Assembly (NCBI RefSeq): GCF_023100945.1
Contig: NZ_CP064689.1
Span: 6,926,001 to 6,990,000, forward strand
Source of the DNA: Bradyrhizobium sp. 200
Lineage (GTDB): Bacteria > Pseudomonadota > Alphaproteobacteria > Rhizobiales > Xanthobacteraceae
DNA length: 64,000 nt
Reading direction: 5' to 3'
The notes beneath the pieces were generated by a model. That model was given only the letters and a program-made list of their open reading frames with translations, had not been told where the DNA came from and searched no databases. Made by a program: the position numbers and the translations under genes. Of this stretch, positions 54,394-62,639 are shown piece by piece (positions within the stretch are counted from its first letter, which is position 1; every line of letters begins with the position of its first letter).

Positions 54394-56076
54394 ATGACGC
54401 CCCCCTCCAAGCCCGTACCGTCTGGCACCGACGGCATCACCGCGCCGTTGCGCTATTCAACTTTCCGCCGCATTTGGCTTGCGAGTTTGCTAACCAATCT
54501 TGGCATCCTGATCCAATGCGTCGGCGCAGCCTGGGCGATGACACAGTTGACGTCTTCCGCGGACCAAGTTGCGCTGGTGCAGACGGCGCTCCTGCTGCCT
54601 ATCATGCTGATTGCGATGCCTGCCGGCGCAATTGCCGACAAGTATGACCGTCGTATCGTGGGGCTAATTGCGCTCTCGATTGAGCTTTGCGGAGCAACCG
54701 CGCTGACCGTCCTTGACTGGTTGGGTCTCACTACGCCGAATCTCTTGCTAGCATTCTGCTTTGCTGTCGGCAGCGGCATGGCCCTCATGGGCCCCGCTTG
54801 GCAATCCTCGGTGAGTGAGCAGGTGCCCTCGGAAGCACTGCCTGCGGCGGTCGCACTTAATGGCATCAGTTATAATATCGCGCGAAGCATTGGCCCGGCG
54901 ATTGGTGGCATTGTAGTTGCAGCGGCGGGGGCAGTGGCAGCGTTCGCGCTCAACGCGCTGCTCTATCTGCCGCTCATGCTCGCGCTTTTCCTTTGGAAAC
55001 GCACCTCGGAACCCTCTCCTCTTCCGCCTGAAACACTCAGCCGTGCCATGGTTTCGGGCGTGCGCTACATCGTCAATTCGCCATCGATCAAGATCGTGCT
55101 GACGCGCTCAATGGTCATTGGCGTAATCGGCGGTGCGATCATTGCCCTCATGCCGCTGGTAGCTCGCGATCTCCTGCATGGCGGCGCGCAGACCTATGGC
55201 ATCATGCTCAGCGCCTTTGGTCTGGGCGCGGTGATCGGCGCCCTAAGTATCACTGCGCTGCGCAAGCGCATGAGTGGAGAGGCAGCGATACGCGCCTGCA
55301 CTCTGTCCATGGGTGGGGCGATGGCCGCAGTGGCGCTGAGCCGCGAGCCGGTTCTGACAGCAGCCGCTCTGATCTTGGCGGGGGCGGTGTGGATGATGTC
55401 GTGGGTGCTGTTTAGTGTTGGGGTGCAGCTTTCGGCCCCACGCTGGGTGGCGGGGCGGTCGCTCGCGGCCTATCAGGCTGTGAGCTCGGGCGGGATAGCT
55501 ATTGGTAGCTGGGGTTGGGGCCAACTGACTGATGCCGCTGGAGTCGATACAGCGCTCCTGGTCTCGGCAGCTTTAATGCTCGTCTCCCCACTCCTTGGGC
55601 TTTGGCTCCCCATGCCGCGCATCAGTGAGCGGGGCCAACAGGCTGAAATGCTGGCCGACCCAGAGGTGCGGCTAGCACTGACTGGCCGCAGCGGGCCGCT
55701 TGTGGTCGAAATTGAATATCGGGTCGCGCAGGAGAATGCGCGCCCCTTCCACAATCTCATGCAGGAGGTCCAGCTGTTTCGACAACGCAACGGCGCCTAC
55801 GGCTGGTCGATTGCCCGCGACATAGCCGATCCCGAACTGTGGACCGAGCGGTATCACTGCCCGACATGGCTGGACTATTTGCGCCAGCGCAACCGCTCGA
55901 CGCACTCGGAGCGCGCGCTAGACCGGCAGGCGGTGGCCTTCCACATCGGTGCTCAGCCGGTGCGTGTCAGACGCATGCTCGAACGCCCGTTCGGTTCGGT
56001 GCGCTGGAAGGAAGACGCGCACAATGCTGCGAACGATATCTTGCCTAGCAATTGCAAGCACAGTAGGAGGCAATAG
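54394..56076 (+). CDS. MFS exporter with C-terminal extension (MFS_3 / EntS-like)
   Basis: 560-residue membrane protein. It begins YSTFRRIWLASLLTNLGILIQCVGAAWAMTQLT, includes the MFS loop GAIADKYDRRIVGL and about 10-12 hydrophobic helices to residue 415. A soluble C-terminal part (VEIEYRVAQENARPFHNLMQEVQLFRQRNGAYGW…YHCPTWLDYLRQRNRSTHSERALDRQAVAFH) is the characteristic tail of the PF05977 exporters. ATG 54394 follows CAGGAATCGAG; upstream in-frame sequence is unlikely to be translated. Relatives export siderophores, drugs or amino acid derivatives. A single-gene unit between lrp remnants and ald. Confidence 0.9.
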   Translation: MTPPSKPVPSGTDGITAPLRYSTFRRIWLASLLTNLGILIQCVGAAWAMTQLTSSADQVALVQTALLLPIMLIAMPAGAIADKYDRRIVGLIALSIELCGATALTVLDWLGLTTPNLLLAFCFAVGSGMALMGPAWQSSVSEQVPSEALPAAVALNGISYNIARSIGPAIGGIVVAAAGAVAAFALNALLYLPLMLALFLWKRTSEPSPLPPETLSRAMVSGVRYIVNSPSIKIVLTRSMVIGVIGGAIIALMPLVARDLLHGGAQTYGIMLSAFGLGAVIGALSITALRKRMSGEAAIRACTLSMGGAMAAVALSREPVLTAAALILAGAVWMMSWVLFSVGVQLSAPRWVAGRSLAAYQAVSSGGIAIGSWGWGQLTDAAGVDTALLVSAALMLVSPLLGLWLPMPRISERGQQAEMLADPEVRLALTGRSGPLVVEIEYRVAQENARPFHNLMQEVQLFRQRNGAYGWSIARDIADPELWTERYHCPTWLDYLRQRNRSTHSERALDRQAVAFHIGAQPVRVRRMLERPFGSVRWKEDAHNAANDILPSNCKHSRRQ

Positions 56077-56429
56077 TCGGCTGCCCGATCAAGAAATCTG
56101 GCGTTTCGCGACGAAGCCACAAGTTACGCTTGCAGCACGGCGCCGCCGGCGATCGCTTGACGCGCAATCCATTGTGGAGTCCCCACAACTCAGGGCCGCG
56201 CCAACAAAATCAAGGCTGAAAGACCTCACTACAGCGAATCACGCATCGTTCGCCTTCAGCAGGAACGGACCGGCCACCGATGCCACGCAATTCGCCGGCG
56301 ACATTCTTCGGTGTTCGAGCTGTTCGAAACGAGACTCACCTATAAGGTATCACTGCCCGAGTAGATCTTCGAGTTTGAACGCAAGTCAAACCGCCTTGAG
56401 AGCAGACTTGTAGCTTCCTCAAAAAGAAG
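56077..56429. other. Spacer between the convergent MFS and ald genes
   Basis: About 350 bases; no gene seen. Confidence 0.45.
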
Positions 56430-56452
56430 GGGCCACTCCGAAGGAGTGGCCC
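56430..56452 (-). terminator. Terminator of alanine dehydrogenase copy 1
   Basis: Ten-base-pair stem GGGCCACTCC/GGAGTGGCCC with a GAA loop, followed on the minus strand by TTCTTTTTGAGG. The same hairpin occurs at 59489-59511 behind copy 2, so it was duplicated with the gene. Confidence 0.85.
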
Positions 56453-56490
56453 TCAGTCAGGGAGGAAATGTCCCCTAAGGACCTCTGGGA

Positions 56491-57603
56491 TCAGGCGGCA
56501 GCCCGTTCGATCGGGGAGTATGGCAGGCCGAGACTCTCCGCCACGGCCCTATAAGTCAGCCGGCCGCGATAGACATTCAGCCCCGCGCGCAGATGCGGAT
56601 TTTCGAGTACCGCCGCAAAACCTTTGTTGGCGAGCTCCAGACCAAACGGCAGCGTGGCGTTGTTCAGTGCTTGGCTTGAGGTGCGCGGGACAGCTCCCGG
56701 CATGTTGGCGACGCAGTAATGAATGACGCCATCCACCTCGTAAGTGGGATCAGCGTGCGTCGTCGGACGCGATGTCTCGAAGCAGCCTCCTTGATCGATT
56801 GCGACGTCGACGATTACCGAGCCCTTGCGCATCGAGTTCAACATGCTGCGGCTGACAAGCTTTGGCGCGCTCGCGCCGGGAACAAGCACCGCACCAATGA
56901 CCACATCCGCCGCAAAAACCTCCTCCTCGACGGCCTCGATGGTCGAGAACCTGGTACGAACGCGTCCCTGGAAGAGCGCATCCAGCTCGCGAAGCCGGGG
57001 TATCGAGCGGTCAAGGATTGTGACCTCGGCACCCAGGCCGGCCGCCATCCGCGCCGCATGGGTACCAACAACACCGCCTCCAATCACCACGATACGGGCT
57101 GGCTGAACGCCCGGCACGCCGCCGATCAACAGCCCTCGCCCGCCCGCGTATCGCTTCAGGGCGGTACCCGCCGCTTCAATTGCAAGCCTGCCCGCGACCT
57201 CGCTCATCGGCGCCAGCAGCGGAAGACTGCCCTGCGCATCAGTGACGGTTTCGTAGGCGATGGCGGTGCATCCAGACTTCAGCAAACCCTTCGCCTGCTC
57301 CGGATCCGGCGCCAGATGCAGATAAGTAAATAGGATCTGGTTCTCTCGCAGCTGGGTCCATTCGGAAGGCTGCGGCTCCTTGACCTTCACGATCATGTCG
57401 CTTGATGCAACCACCTCGCGAGCGGAGTCCAGAATAGTCGCGCCGGCCTTGCGGTAGTTGTCATCGCTGGCGCCGATGCCGGCGCCCGCATTGGTCTCCA
57501 CCAGCACCTTATGGCCTGCGGCCACATATTCGCGGACGGCTCCAGGGGTCAGACCGACGCGGTATTCATGCGTCTTGATTTCCTTGGGAACACCGACTTT
57601 CAT
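56491..57603 (-). CDS. ald: Alanine dehydrogenase (copy 1)
   Basis: 370-residue NAD-dependent L-alanine dehydrogenase (alanine to pyruvate plus ammonia). Catalytic Lys75 (VKVKEPQ) and His96 (TYLHLAPD), Rossmann motif VVIGGGVVGTHAARMA, and VDVAIDQGGCFETSRPTTH all match the family. ATG 57603 starts the conserved MKVGVPKEIKTHE; in-frame sequence to 57720 is upstream leader. This copy keeps the normal loop RELDALFQGRVRTRFS. The box and a second half-like box lie in its upstream region, suggesting Lrp/AldR control. Confidence 0.96.
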   Translation of the reverse strand: MKVGVPKEIKTHEYRVGLTPGAVREYVAAGHKVLVETNAGAGIGASDDNYRKAGATILDSAREVVASSDMIVKVKEPQPSEWTQLRENQILFTYLHLAPDPEQAKGLLKSGCTAIAYETVTDAQGSLPLLAPMSEVAGRLAIEAAGTALKRYAGGRGLLIGGVPGVQPARIVVIGGGVVGTHAARMAAGLGAEVTILDRSIPRLRELDALFQGRVRTRFSTIEAVEEEVFAADVVIGAVLVPGASAPKLVSRSMLNSMRKGSVIVDVAIDQGGCFETSRPTTHADPTYEVDGVIHYCVANMPGAVPRTSSQALNNATLPFGLELANKGFAAVLENPHLRAGLNVYRGRLTYRAVAESLGLPYSPIERAAA

Positions 57604-58299
57604 TTGCAATCTCCGATTTGGACGACGTCTTTTAATCGGAAGAGCGTTGCAAACTGCGACGCAGCCGGCCCGAACGCTGCAGAAATCCTGCGATATTTGG
57701 ACGATCTTGCAGAATTTCAAACAGCGTAGCTTCTAGCAACTGAGCTATCCAATCGAAATTGGATCGCGACCGAAAGAACCTCCCTTTCCAGCTTTCGCCG
57801 CATTCCCGGCGAAGCCTCCAGCGGCAGGTTTATATAATTGATCCTGCACAGCCTCGCTGGTCGCACAATGACGCGCGTTGACGTCCATCACTGCGTGACG
57901 GGCCCCATGCGGCAGATCGAAGCCGAAATCCATGATGCATCGGGTTTTTCATAAGTTTGTCGAGAGACTGCCCAAAGCACCGACCGACATACAGTTCGGC
58001 AGAGCATGGCGGATGTCGTTGACGGACTGAACTTGTCTTGCTTTGCGACCTCGCTCTACCTCACGAACCGGGGGGCGCACCCGAGCTAATATCGACATAT
58101 CCCTCCTCACATTATATCTGCGTCGCCGCTATGAATCTTTAGATCCTGTGGTTCGTCAGGCGGTCCGTCATACTCAACCGTTTCGATGGGGCCATGGGTT
58201 GGGGCCGCGAGTTCGGTCTGAATCCGAGCGAGAACTATTTGAAGAAGCCGCCCGGTTCGGCATCCGCCTTGGGTCCACAATTCCAGTTCCACGACAGCA
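57604..58299. other. Upstream region of ald copy 1
   Basis: About 700 bases with no supported gene. It carries the box at 57678 and a related TTGCAGAATTTC at 57708, i.e. two sites about 30 bases apart. Confidence 0.5.
57678..57693 (+). promoter_or_regulatory. Candidate Lrp/AldR-type box (ald copy 1)
   Basis: TGCAGAAATCCTGCGA, 75 bases before the ald start, with a second TGCAGAATTTC close by. Paired sites fit an octameric Lrp-type regulator. Confidence 0.6.
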
Positions 58300-58770
58300 C
58301 AACGCCCATTTCAAGTTCGAAATCCAGCCCGCTTGCAGGGTCCAAAAATCGGCGCGTCGGCGGTCGGCTGCTTTAATGGTCCGCGTGGACGGCGCACGGG
58401 TGCGCCGCTGACGACAACCGTCGAGGCGCGGCCGTTGTAGCCGATCGGCATGTGCAGCCAGTTCGGCTGCAGCGCATTATCCTTGCCGCGGAACATGACG
58501 TCAACATTGGTGGCGTGTTCCTTCGGAACAGAAATCGGTGTAGCCGGCGACCGAAAACGGCATGTAATGCGACAGCACGACATACTTGATCGGCTTGTCG
58601 GTGACGGCGCGCCCGCTCGATCACCTTGTTCGCCACGCGGGCGTTGCCTGCGCGTCGAACACGAGGCAGCCGTCCTCGCCGACGATGATCGCCGAATTCG
58701 GGTCGCCCTCGGCGGTGAACGCATAGAGGTCGGCGCCAATCTCGGAGAAGGTGATCTGAGCCGATCGGCG
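58300..58770 (-). pseudogene. Chimeric remnant: metallo-beta-lactamase-fold start joined to fumarylacetoacetase piece
   Basis: Reading from the right: [38 protein letters not shown] followed in a shifted frame by [22 protein letters not shown], the N-terminus of an MBL-fold hydrolase. Without its HxHxDH motif it turns into [38 protein letters not shown]…PVRRPRG, a fumarylacetoacetase segment also broken by frameshifts. Two unrelated gene fragments joined in one orientation indicate a deletion between two former neighbours in aromatic catabolism. Confidence 0.7.
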
Positions 58771-58772
58771 TC

Positions 58773-59033
58773 ATGATGCTTTGTGAGTTCTCAGCGATCT
58801 ACACGCTTGGTTTGGCAGCGACGATTACCGAGTTGTATGTCGTGCCAGAATATCGTTCTAGGAGAGTCGCGGAACAGCTATTACACGCCGCTATGGCGCA
58901 GGGACGGGAACGCGGTTGGGGACGGCTGGAGGTGGGCGCGCCTCGTCAACCGCAATGGGCACGCTCCCTTCAATTCTATGAGCGGAGCGGATTTCAAGAA
59001 ATCGGACCTCATCTGGGTATCAAGCTGCGATAA
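58773..59033 (+). pseudogene. Truncated GNAT-family acetyltransferase
   Basis: 86 residues with the acetyl-CoA-binding part ITELYVVPEYRSRRVAEQLLHAAMAQGRERGWGRLEV and the end SLQFYERSGFQEIGPHLGIKLR. About 60 N-terminal residues of a normal GNAT are missing and the conserved RGxG is RRVA. It could in principle be expressed, but a truncated remnant is more likely given the broken genes beside it. Confidence 0.6.
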
Positions 59034-59488
59034 GCGCATGCGAGAAATCTCTCGACCCTCAACGCGCGTCTCGCATTCGCACACCTCGCCCGTCATCTCG
59101 TTGGGAAAGTGAATTCGAAGATTTGCCCAGGCAAGCGGTCGACCTTATCCCTAATGACACCAGCTTGTCGTTCGCGCGGCCGCGCATGCAGATCGACGGG
59201 AACTTCGTGGTCCAAGGCCTCGAAGTGAATTTCAGAAGCCTGACGCCCATCAGGCCGCGCAGAATTTGAGTTGTCCGCGGCCGTATCTAGGCGGCGATAG
59301 CTTCGACACCGAGCCGCCCGGAATCGCCGGGCTGGCGATCCTCATCAAATCTCATCCGACCCTGCACGGCAATCTCCTCGACCTCCTCGACGGGCTCACG
59401 TCCGATCGGCTAGGCCCTTGGGTCTGCATCGGTGCCCTGAAAGATGCTGACGCAGTGCACCGACTTGTAGAGGTTTCCCCGTAAAGAA
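59034..59488. other. Spacer before ald copy 2
   Basis: About 450 bases. One plus-strand open frame (59266-59484, 72 codons) has no ribosome-binding site or known motif; not called. Confidence 0.4.
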
Positions 59489-59511
59489 GGGCCACTCCGA
59501 AGGAGTGGCCC
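59489..59511 (-). terminator. Terminator of alanine dehydrogenase copy 2
   Basis: Same GGGCCACTCC/GGAGTGGCCC hairpin with GAA loop as behind copy 1. The following T-run is shorter (TTCTTTAC). Confidence 0.8.
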
Positions 59512-59554
59512 GCCAAGTCAGGGAGGAAACGTCCCCTAAGGGGGACCTCTGGGA

Positions 59555-60655
59555 TCAGGCTGCAGCCTGTTCGATCGGTGAGAATGGCAAGCCGAGGCTC
59601 TCGGCCACGGCCTTATAGGTTAACCGGCCCTGATAGATATTGAGGCCTGCACGCAGATGCGGATTTTCGAGCACGGCTGCAAATCCCTTGTTGGCGAGAG
59701 CCAAACCAAATGGCAGTGTGGCGTTATTCAGTGCTTGGCTTGAGGTCAGCGGGACAGCTCCCGGCATATTGGCCACACAGTAGTGAACGACGCCGTCTAC
59801 CTCATAGGTTGGATCAGCGTGCGTTGTCGGACGCGATGTCTCAAAGCATCCGCCCTGATCGATAGCGACGTCCACGATCACGGAGCCTTTTCGCATCGAG
59901 CTCAACATGCCACGGCTGACGAGTTTCGGGGCGCTCGCTCCTGGGACAAGTACCGCGCCAATGACAACGTCTGCGGCAAATACCTCCTCCTCAACGGTGT
60001 CAATCGTGGAGAACCTGATACGAACGCGCTCATCCAGTTCGCGAAGACGGGGTATCGAACGGTCGAGGATTGTGACCTCGGCACCCAAGCCCGCCGCCAT
60101 CCGCGCAGCATGCGTACCGACAACGCCGCCTCCGATCACCACAATACGGGCAGGCTGAACACCTGGCACACCACCGATCAACAGCCCCCGTCCGCCTGTA
60201 TACCGCTTCAAGGCCGTGCCGGCCGCCTCGATCGCAAGCCTGCCCGCGACCTCGCTCATTGGCGCAAGCAGAGGAAGCCCACCATACGCATCAGTCACGG
60301 TTTCGTAAGCGATTGCAGTGCATCCAGCCTTTAAGAGGCCCTTCGCCTGGTCCGGGTCCGGCGCCAGATGAAGATACGTGAACAGGATCTGGTTCTCTCT
60401 AAGCTGAGTCCATTCGGACGGCTGGGGCTCCTTGACCTTCACGATTATTTCGCTCGATGCAAATACCTCGCGAGCGGAGTCCAAAATCGTTGCGCCGGCC
60501 TTGCGATAGCTGTCGTCGGTCGCGCCAATGCCGGTGCCGGCATTGGTCTCGACCTTGACGCTGTGGCCCGCGGCCACATATTCGCGGACGGCTCCCGGCG
60601 TCAGGCCCACGCGGTATTCGTGCGTCTTGATTTCCTTGGGAACACCGACCTTCAT
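59555..60655 (-). CDS. ald: Alanine dehydrogenase (copy 2, four residues shorter)
   Basis: 366 residues, nearly the same as copy 1 in both DNA and protein. It has Lys75, His96 and VDVAIDQGGCFE intact. It differs by a 12-base in-frame deletion after the second Rossmann strand: RELDERVRIRFS instead of RELDALFQGRVRTRFS, a loop otherwise conserved in length among alanine dehydrogenases. The adjacent frameshifted AldR gene suggests this is the copy in ancestral context and that its regulation is lost. Whether the loop deletion affects NAD binding is unknown. Confidence 0.94.
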   Translation of the reverse strand: MKVGVPKEIKTHEYRVGLTPGAVREYVAAGHSVKVETNAGTGIGATDDSYRKAGATILDSAREVFASSEIIVKVKEPQPSEWTQLRENQILFTYLHLAPDPDQAKGLLKAGCTAIAYETVTDAYGGLPLLAPMSEVAGRLAIEAAGTALKRYTGGRGLLIGGVPGVQPARIVVIGGGVVGTHAARMAAGLGAEVTILDRSIPRLRELDERVRIRFSTIDTVEEEVFAADVVIGAVLVPGASAPKLVSRGMLSSMRKGSVIVDVAIDQGGCFETSRPTTHADPTYEVDGVVHYCVANMPGAVPLTSSQALNNATLPFGLALANKGFAAVLENPHLRAGLNIYQGRLTYKAVAESLGLPFSPIEQAAA

Positions 60656-60777
60656 TTGCGACCTCCGACTTGGATGACCTTCTTTAGTCTTTTAGTCGGA
60701 AGGCCGGTTTGCTTTCCTGCAAACTTGCGCAGCAAACGCCAAATTGTGCAAAATTCTAGCGACTTCTGGCGCTGTCA

Positions 60778-60793
60778 CGCAGGATTTCCAAGC
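60778..60793 (-). promoter_or_regulatory. Candidate Lrp/AldR-type box (ald copy 2)
   Basis: On the minus strand GCTTGGAAATCCTGCG with core GAAATCCTGCG; a second TGCAAAATTCTAG is at 60748. It sits directly before the start of the broken aldR and about 125 bases before ald copy 2. Confidence 0.5.
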
Positions 60794-60795
60794 AG

Positions 60796-61283
60796 ATGGA
60801 CGCAGATAAAATCGACATGACAATCCTCGCCGAACGCGGCACCAACGCGCGGATCAGTCAGACCGAATTCTCAAACCGAATGGGATCCAGCACTGCGATC
60901 GCGCGCCGGCAGCGCGCGTTGGAAGACGACGGTTACATCACAGGGCATCAGGCGATTCTTGATCTGAACCATTTTGGCCTCAACACGACCGTGCTGGTTA
61001 GAGTCATGCTGGAAGTGACGAGGCCCTGAAATTGTTCGAAACCGGCAACGTCAAATGCCCATCAGTGATCCGCTGCTCTCTGATGTCGGGAGGCGACGAC
61101 TATTTCCTCATCGTGCTGGCTCGCGCTATCGAAGACTTCGAGAGAATCCATCGGACTGAATTCTCGTGCCTTCCACGCGTCTCGCGCATCCAGTCAAATT
61201 TTGCTCTACGTGAGATCGTCAATCGCGCAGCACCTCCGGCTACCTTCGGAAAAGCCAGGGCGTTATTGCGGACACTAAGCTGA
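60796..61283 (+). pseudogene. Lrp/AsnC-type regulator of ald (AldR-like), frameshifted
   Basis: First half MDADKIDMTILAERGTNARISQTEFSNRMGSSTAIARRQRALEDDGYITG is the helix-turn-helix; the frame ends at LEVTRP. Restoring one A in CTGGAAGTGACGAG would give LESDEALKLFETGN and continue into the ligand domain (MSGGDDYFLIVLARAIEDFERIHR). A single-base deletion therefore inactivated it, although the rest looks recent. It is divergent from ald copy 2, as usual for aldR. Confidence 0.88.
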
Positions 61284-61677
61284 AGTTTGCGCCTGCAGGC
61301 AAACGAGTGGCTGATTTGACCCGCAGATCTCAAAAAAGGGCCTTTCCGCTACGGGACACACGCCGCGCCCGTATCAACGAATGATTTCGTCTCAATCGGA
61401 TCATAGATAGGCCGGTGTGTGAAGTTCGAAATGCGTTGCGACATGGACACTTTCCAAGAAAAGCGATTTTCGGCTCAACTGATTCAAGAGATTAAGCTTT
61501 CTGCGGTTTTGGGGCCGCAAGCTTCGGACTAGGCAATTACGTGACATGCCTCTCCCGGCGATCTTCGAAAGGTCGGCGCAAGCAAATCAACAAAGCAAGC
61601 TAGGCGCTGGCAAGAAGGACGACAGTTATGGATGCCACTCAGAGCCTACACAGGCGCCTCAACAAGAGTTGATCACC
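61284..61677. other. Spacer between the aldR remnant and the TetR gene
   Basis: About 390 bases; no supported gene or repeat. Confidence 0.45.
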
Positions 61678-62337
61678 TCACTTGTTTGCAGCGACATGGC
61701 TTTGATGGGGCGCAGTGGCAGCCTCATTCAACCGGCCCTTCAGGAGGCCAGCAAGAATGTCCAATTGACCTCTGAAGAACGGTTCTTCGCGGGTCGCAAA
61801 AGTCTCCAGGAACATGCCCCGCATTGCCGAAAGGATGAAAGGAAGAAGAGCGAGCAGTGTGTTCTTGGTGCGATCTGAGAGAAAGGAATTCCTGCGAATG
61901 GTAGCGTTCATCCGATCGCGCGAACTCCTTCGATGGACTGCGAGTTGCTTGCATAAACCCTTGTCGCTGCGCCAGCCGATGTTGATCTCCCAAACTGACC
62001 AATAAGCACCCTCACCATAGACCGACCACAGCGACTTGATCAATGTGGCAGCGAAGTCGTCATCAGCGGACTGCTCCTCTCTGAGGTCGGCGAACAACGC
62101 ATTTACACGCGCAGTGACGTCGTCCAGCACGGCAATGAATAGGTCCTCCTTAGTTGCAAAGTGGTGATGTAACGCGCCAGTAGAGAGGCCCGCTTGCCCC
62201 GCGATCGCAACACTCGTGGCACGCGCGAACCCCTGTTCACTGAGGACGCGTATGGCGGCCGTCACCAAAGCGGCCCTGGCGGCGGCACTGCGATCCGCCT
62301 GTGAGCGTCGCAGACGTTGCACTGTCTTGGTCATCAC
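61678..62337 (-). CDS. TetR/AcrR-family transcriptional regulator
   Basis: 219-residue regulator. The DNA-binding region AALVTAAIRVLSEQGFARATSVAIAGQAGLSTGALHHHFATKEDLFIAVLDDV (residues about 20-72) is a typical TetR helix-turn-helix. The C-terminal ligand domain is not diagnostic. It is separated by about 300 bases from the downstream end of the ABC transporter gene, which ends upstream of it on the same strand; its target may be elsewhere. Confidence 0.9.
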   Translation of the reverse strand: MMTKTVQRLRRSQADRSAAARAALVTAAIRVLSEQGFARATSVAIAGQAGLSTGALHHHFATKEDLFIAVLDDVTARVNALFADLREEQSADDDFAATLIKSLWSVYGEGAYWSVWEINIGWRSDKGLCKQLAVHRRSSRDRMNATIRRNSFLSDRTKNTLLALLPFILSAMRGMFLETFATREEPFFRGQLDILAGLLKGRLNEAATAPHQSHVAANK

Positions 62338-62639
62338 CCACTAATATCTCCTGGCCAGTCGGCCGTGAAGGTGGCTTTGCCGGCAGGCTGGTGGATAATT
62401 TCCTCGCTCAGTACGCTGGAAAGGAGCCGGGCGACCGCTATCAACTCACTGCTTATTTGCACAGCCTCCAGTACTGATCTCGACGGAAAATTGGAGACGC
62501 CCATGTTCGTAGGAGGCCCTTTCCTTTGGCATCTGCCATAGCGACCGCCTGGATTGGGATGTGGAAACCAGCGGAGGTATGGAGATCGATGAATTCATGC
62601 GCTCGACCCCATGCCAAGCGCTTTGCCAATGCGAAGTAC
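62338..62639. other. Spacer between the ABC and TetR genes
   Basis: About 300 bases; no gene or clear hairpin seen. Confidence 0.45.

Noticed and set aside
57604..57720. 39-residue N-terminal extension of ald copy 1
   Set aside because: Conserved alanine dehydrogenase sequence starts at MKVGVPKEIK; copy 2 has no such extension, and the region holds the regulatory box.
58373..58774. Minus-strand 133-codon frame
   Set aside because: Arginine-rich out-of-frame reading of the MBL/fumarylacetoacetase remnant.
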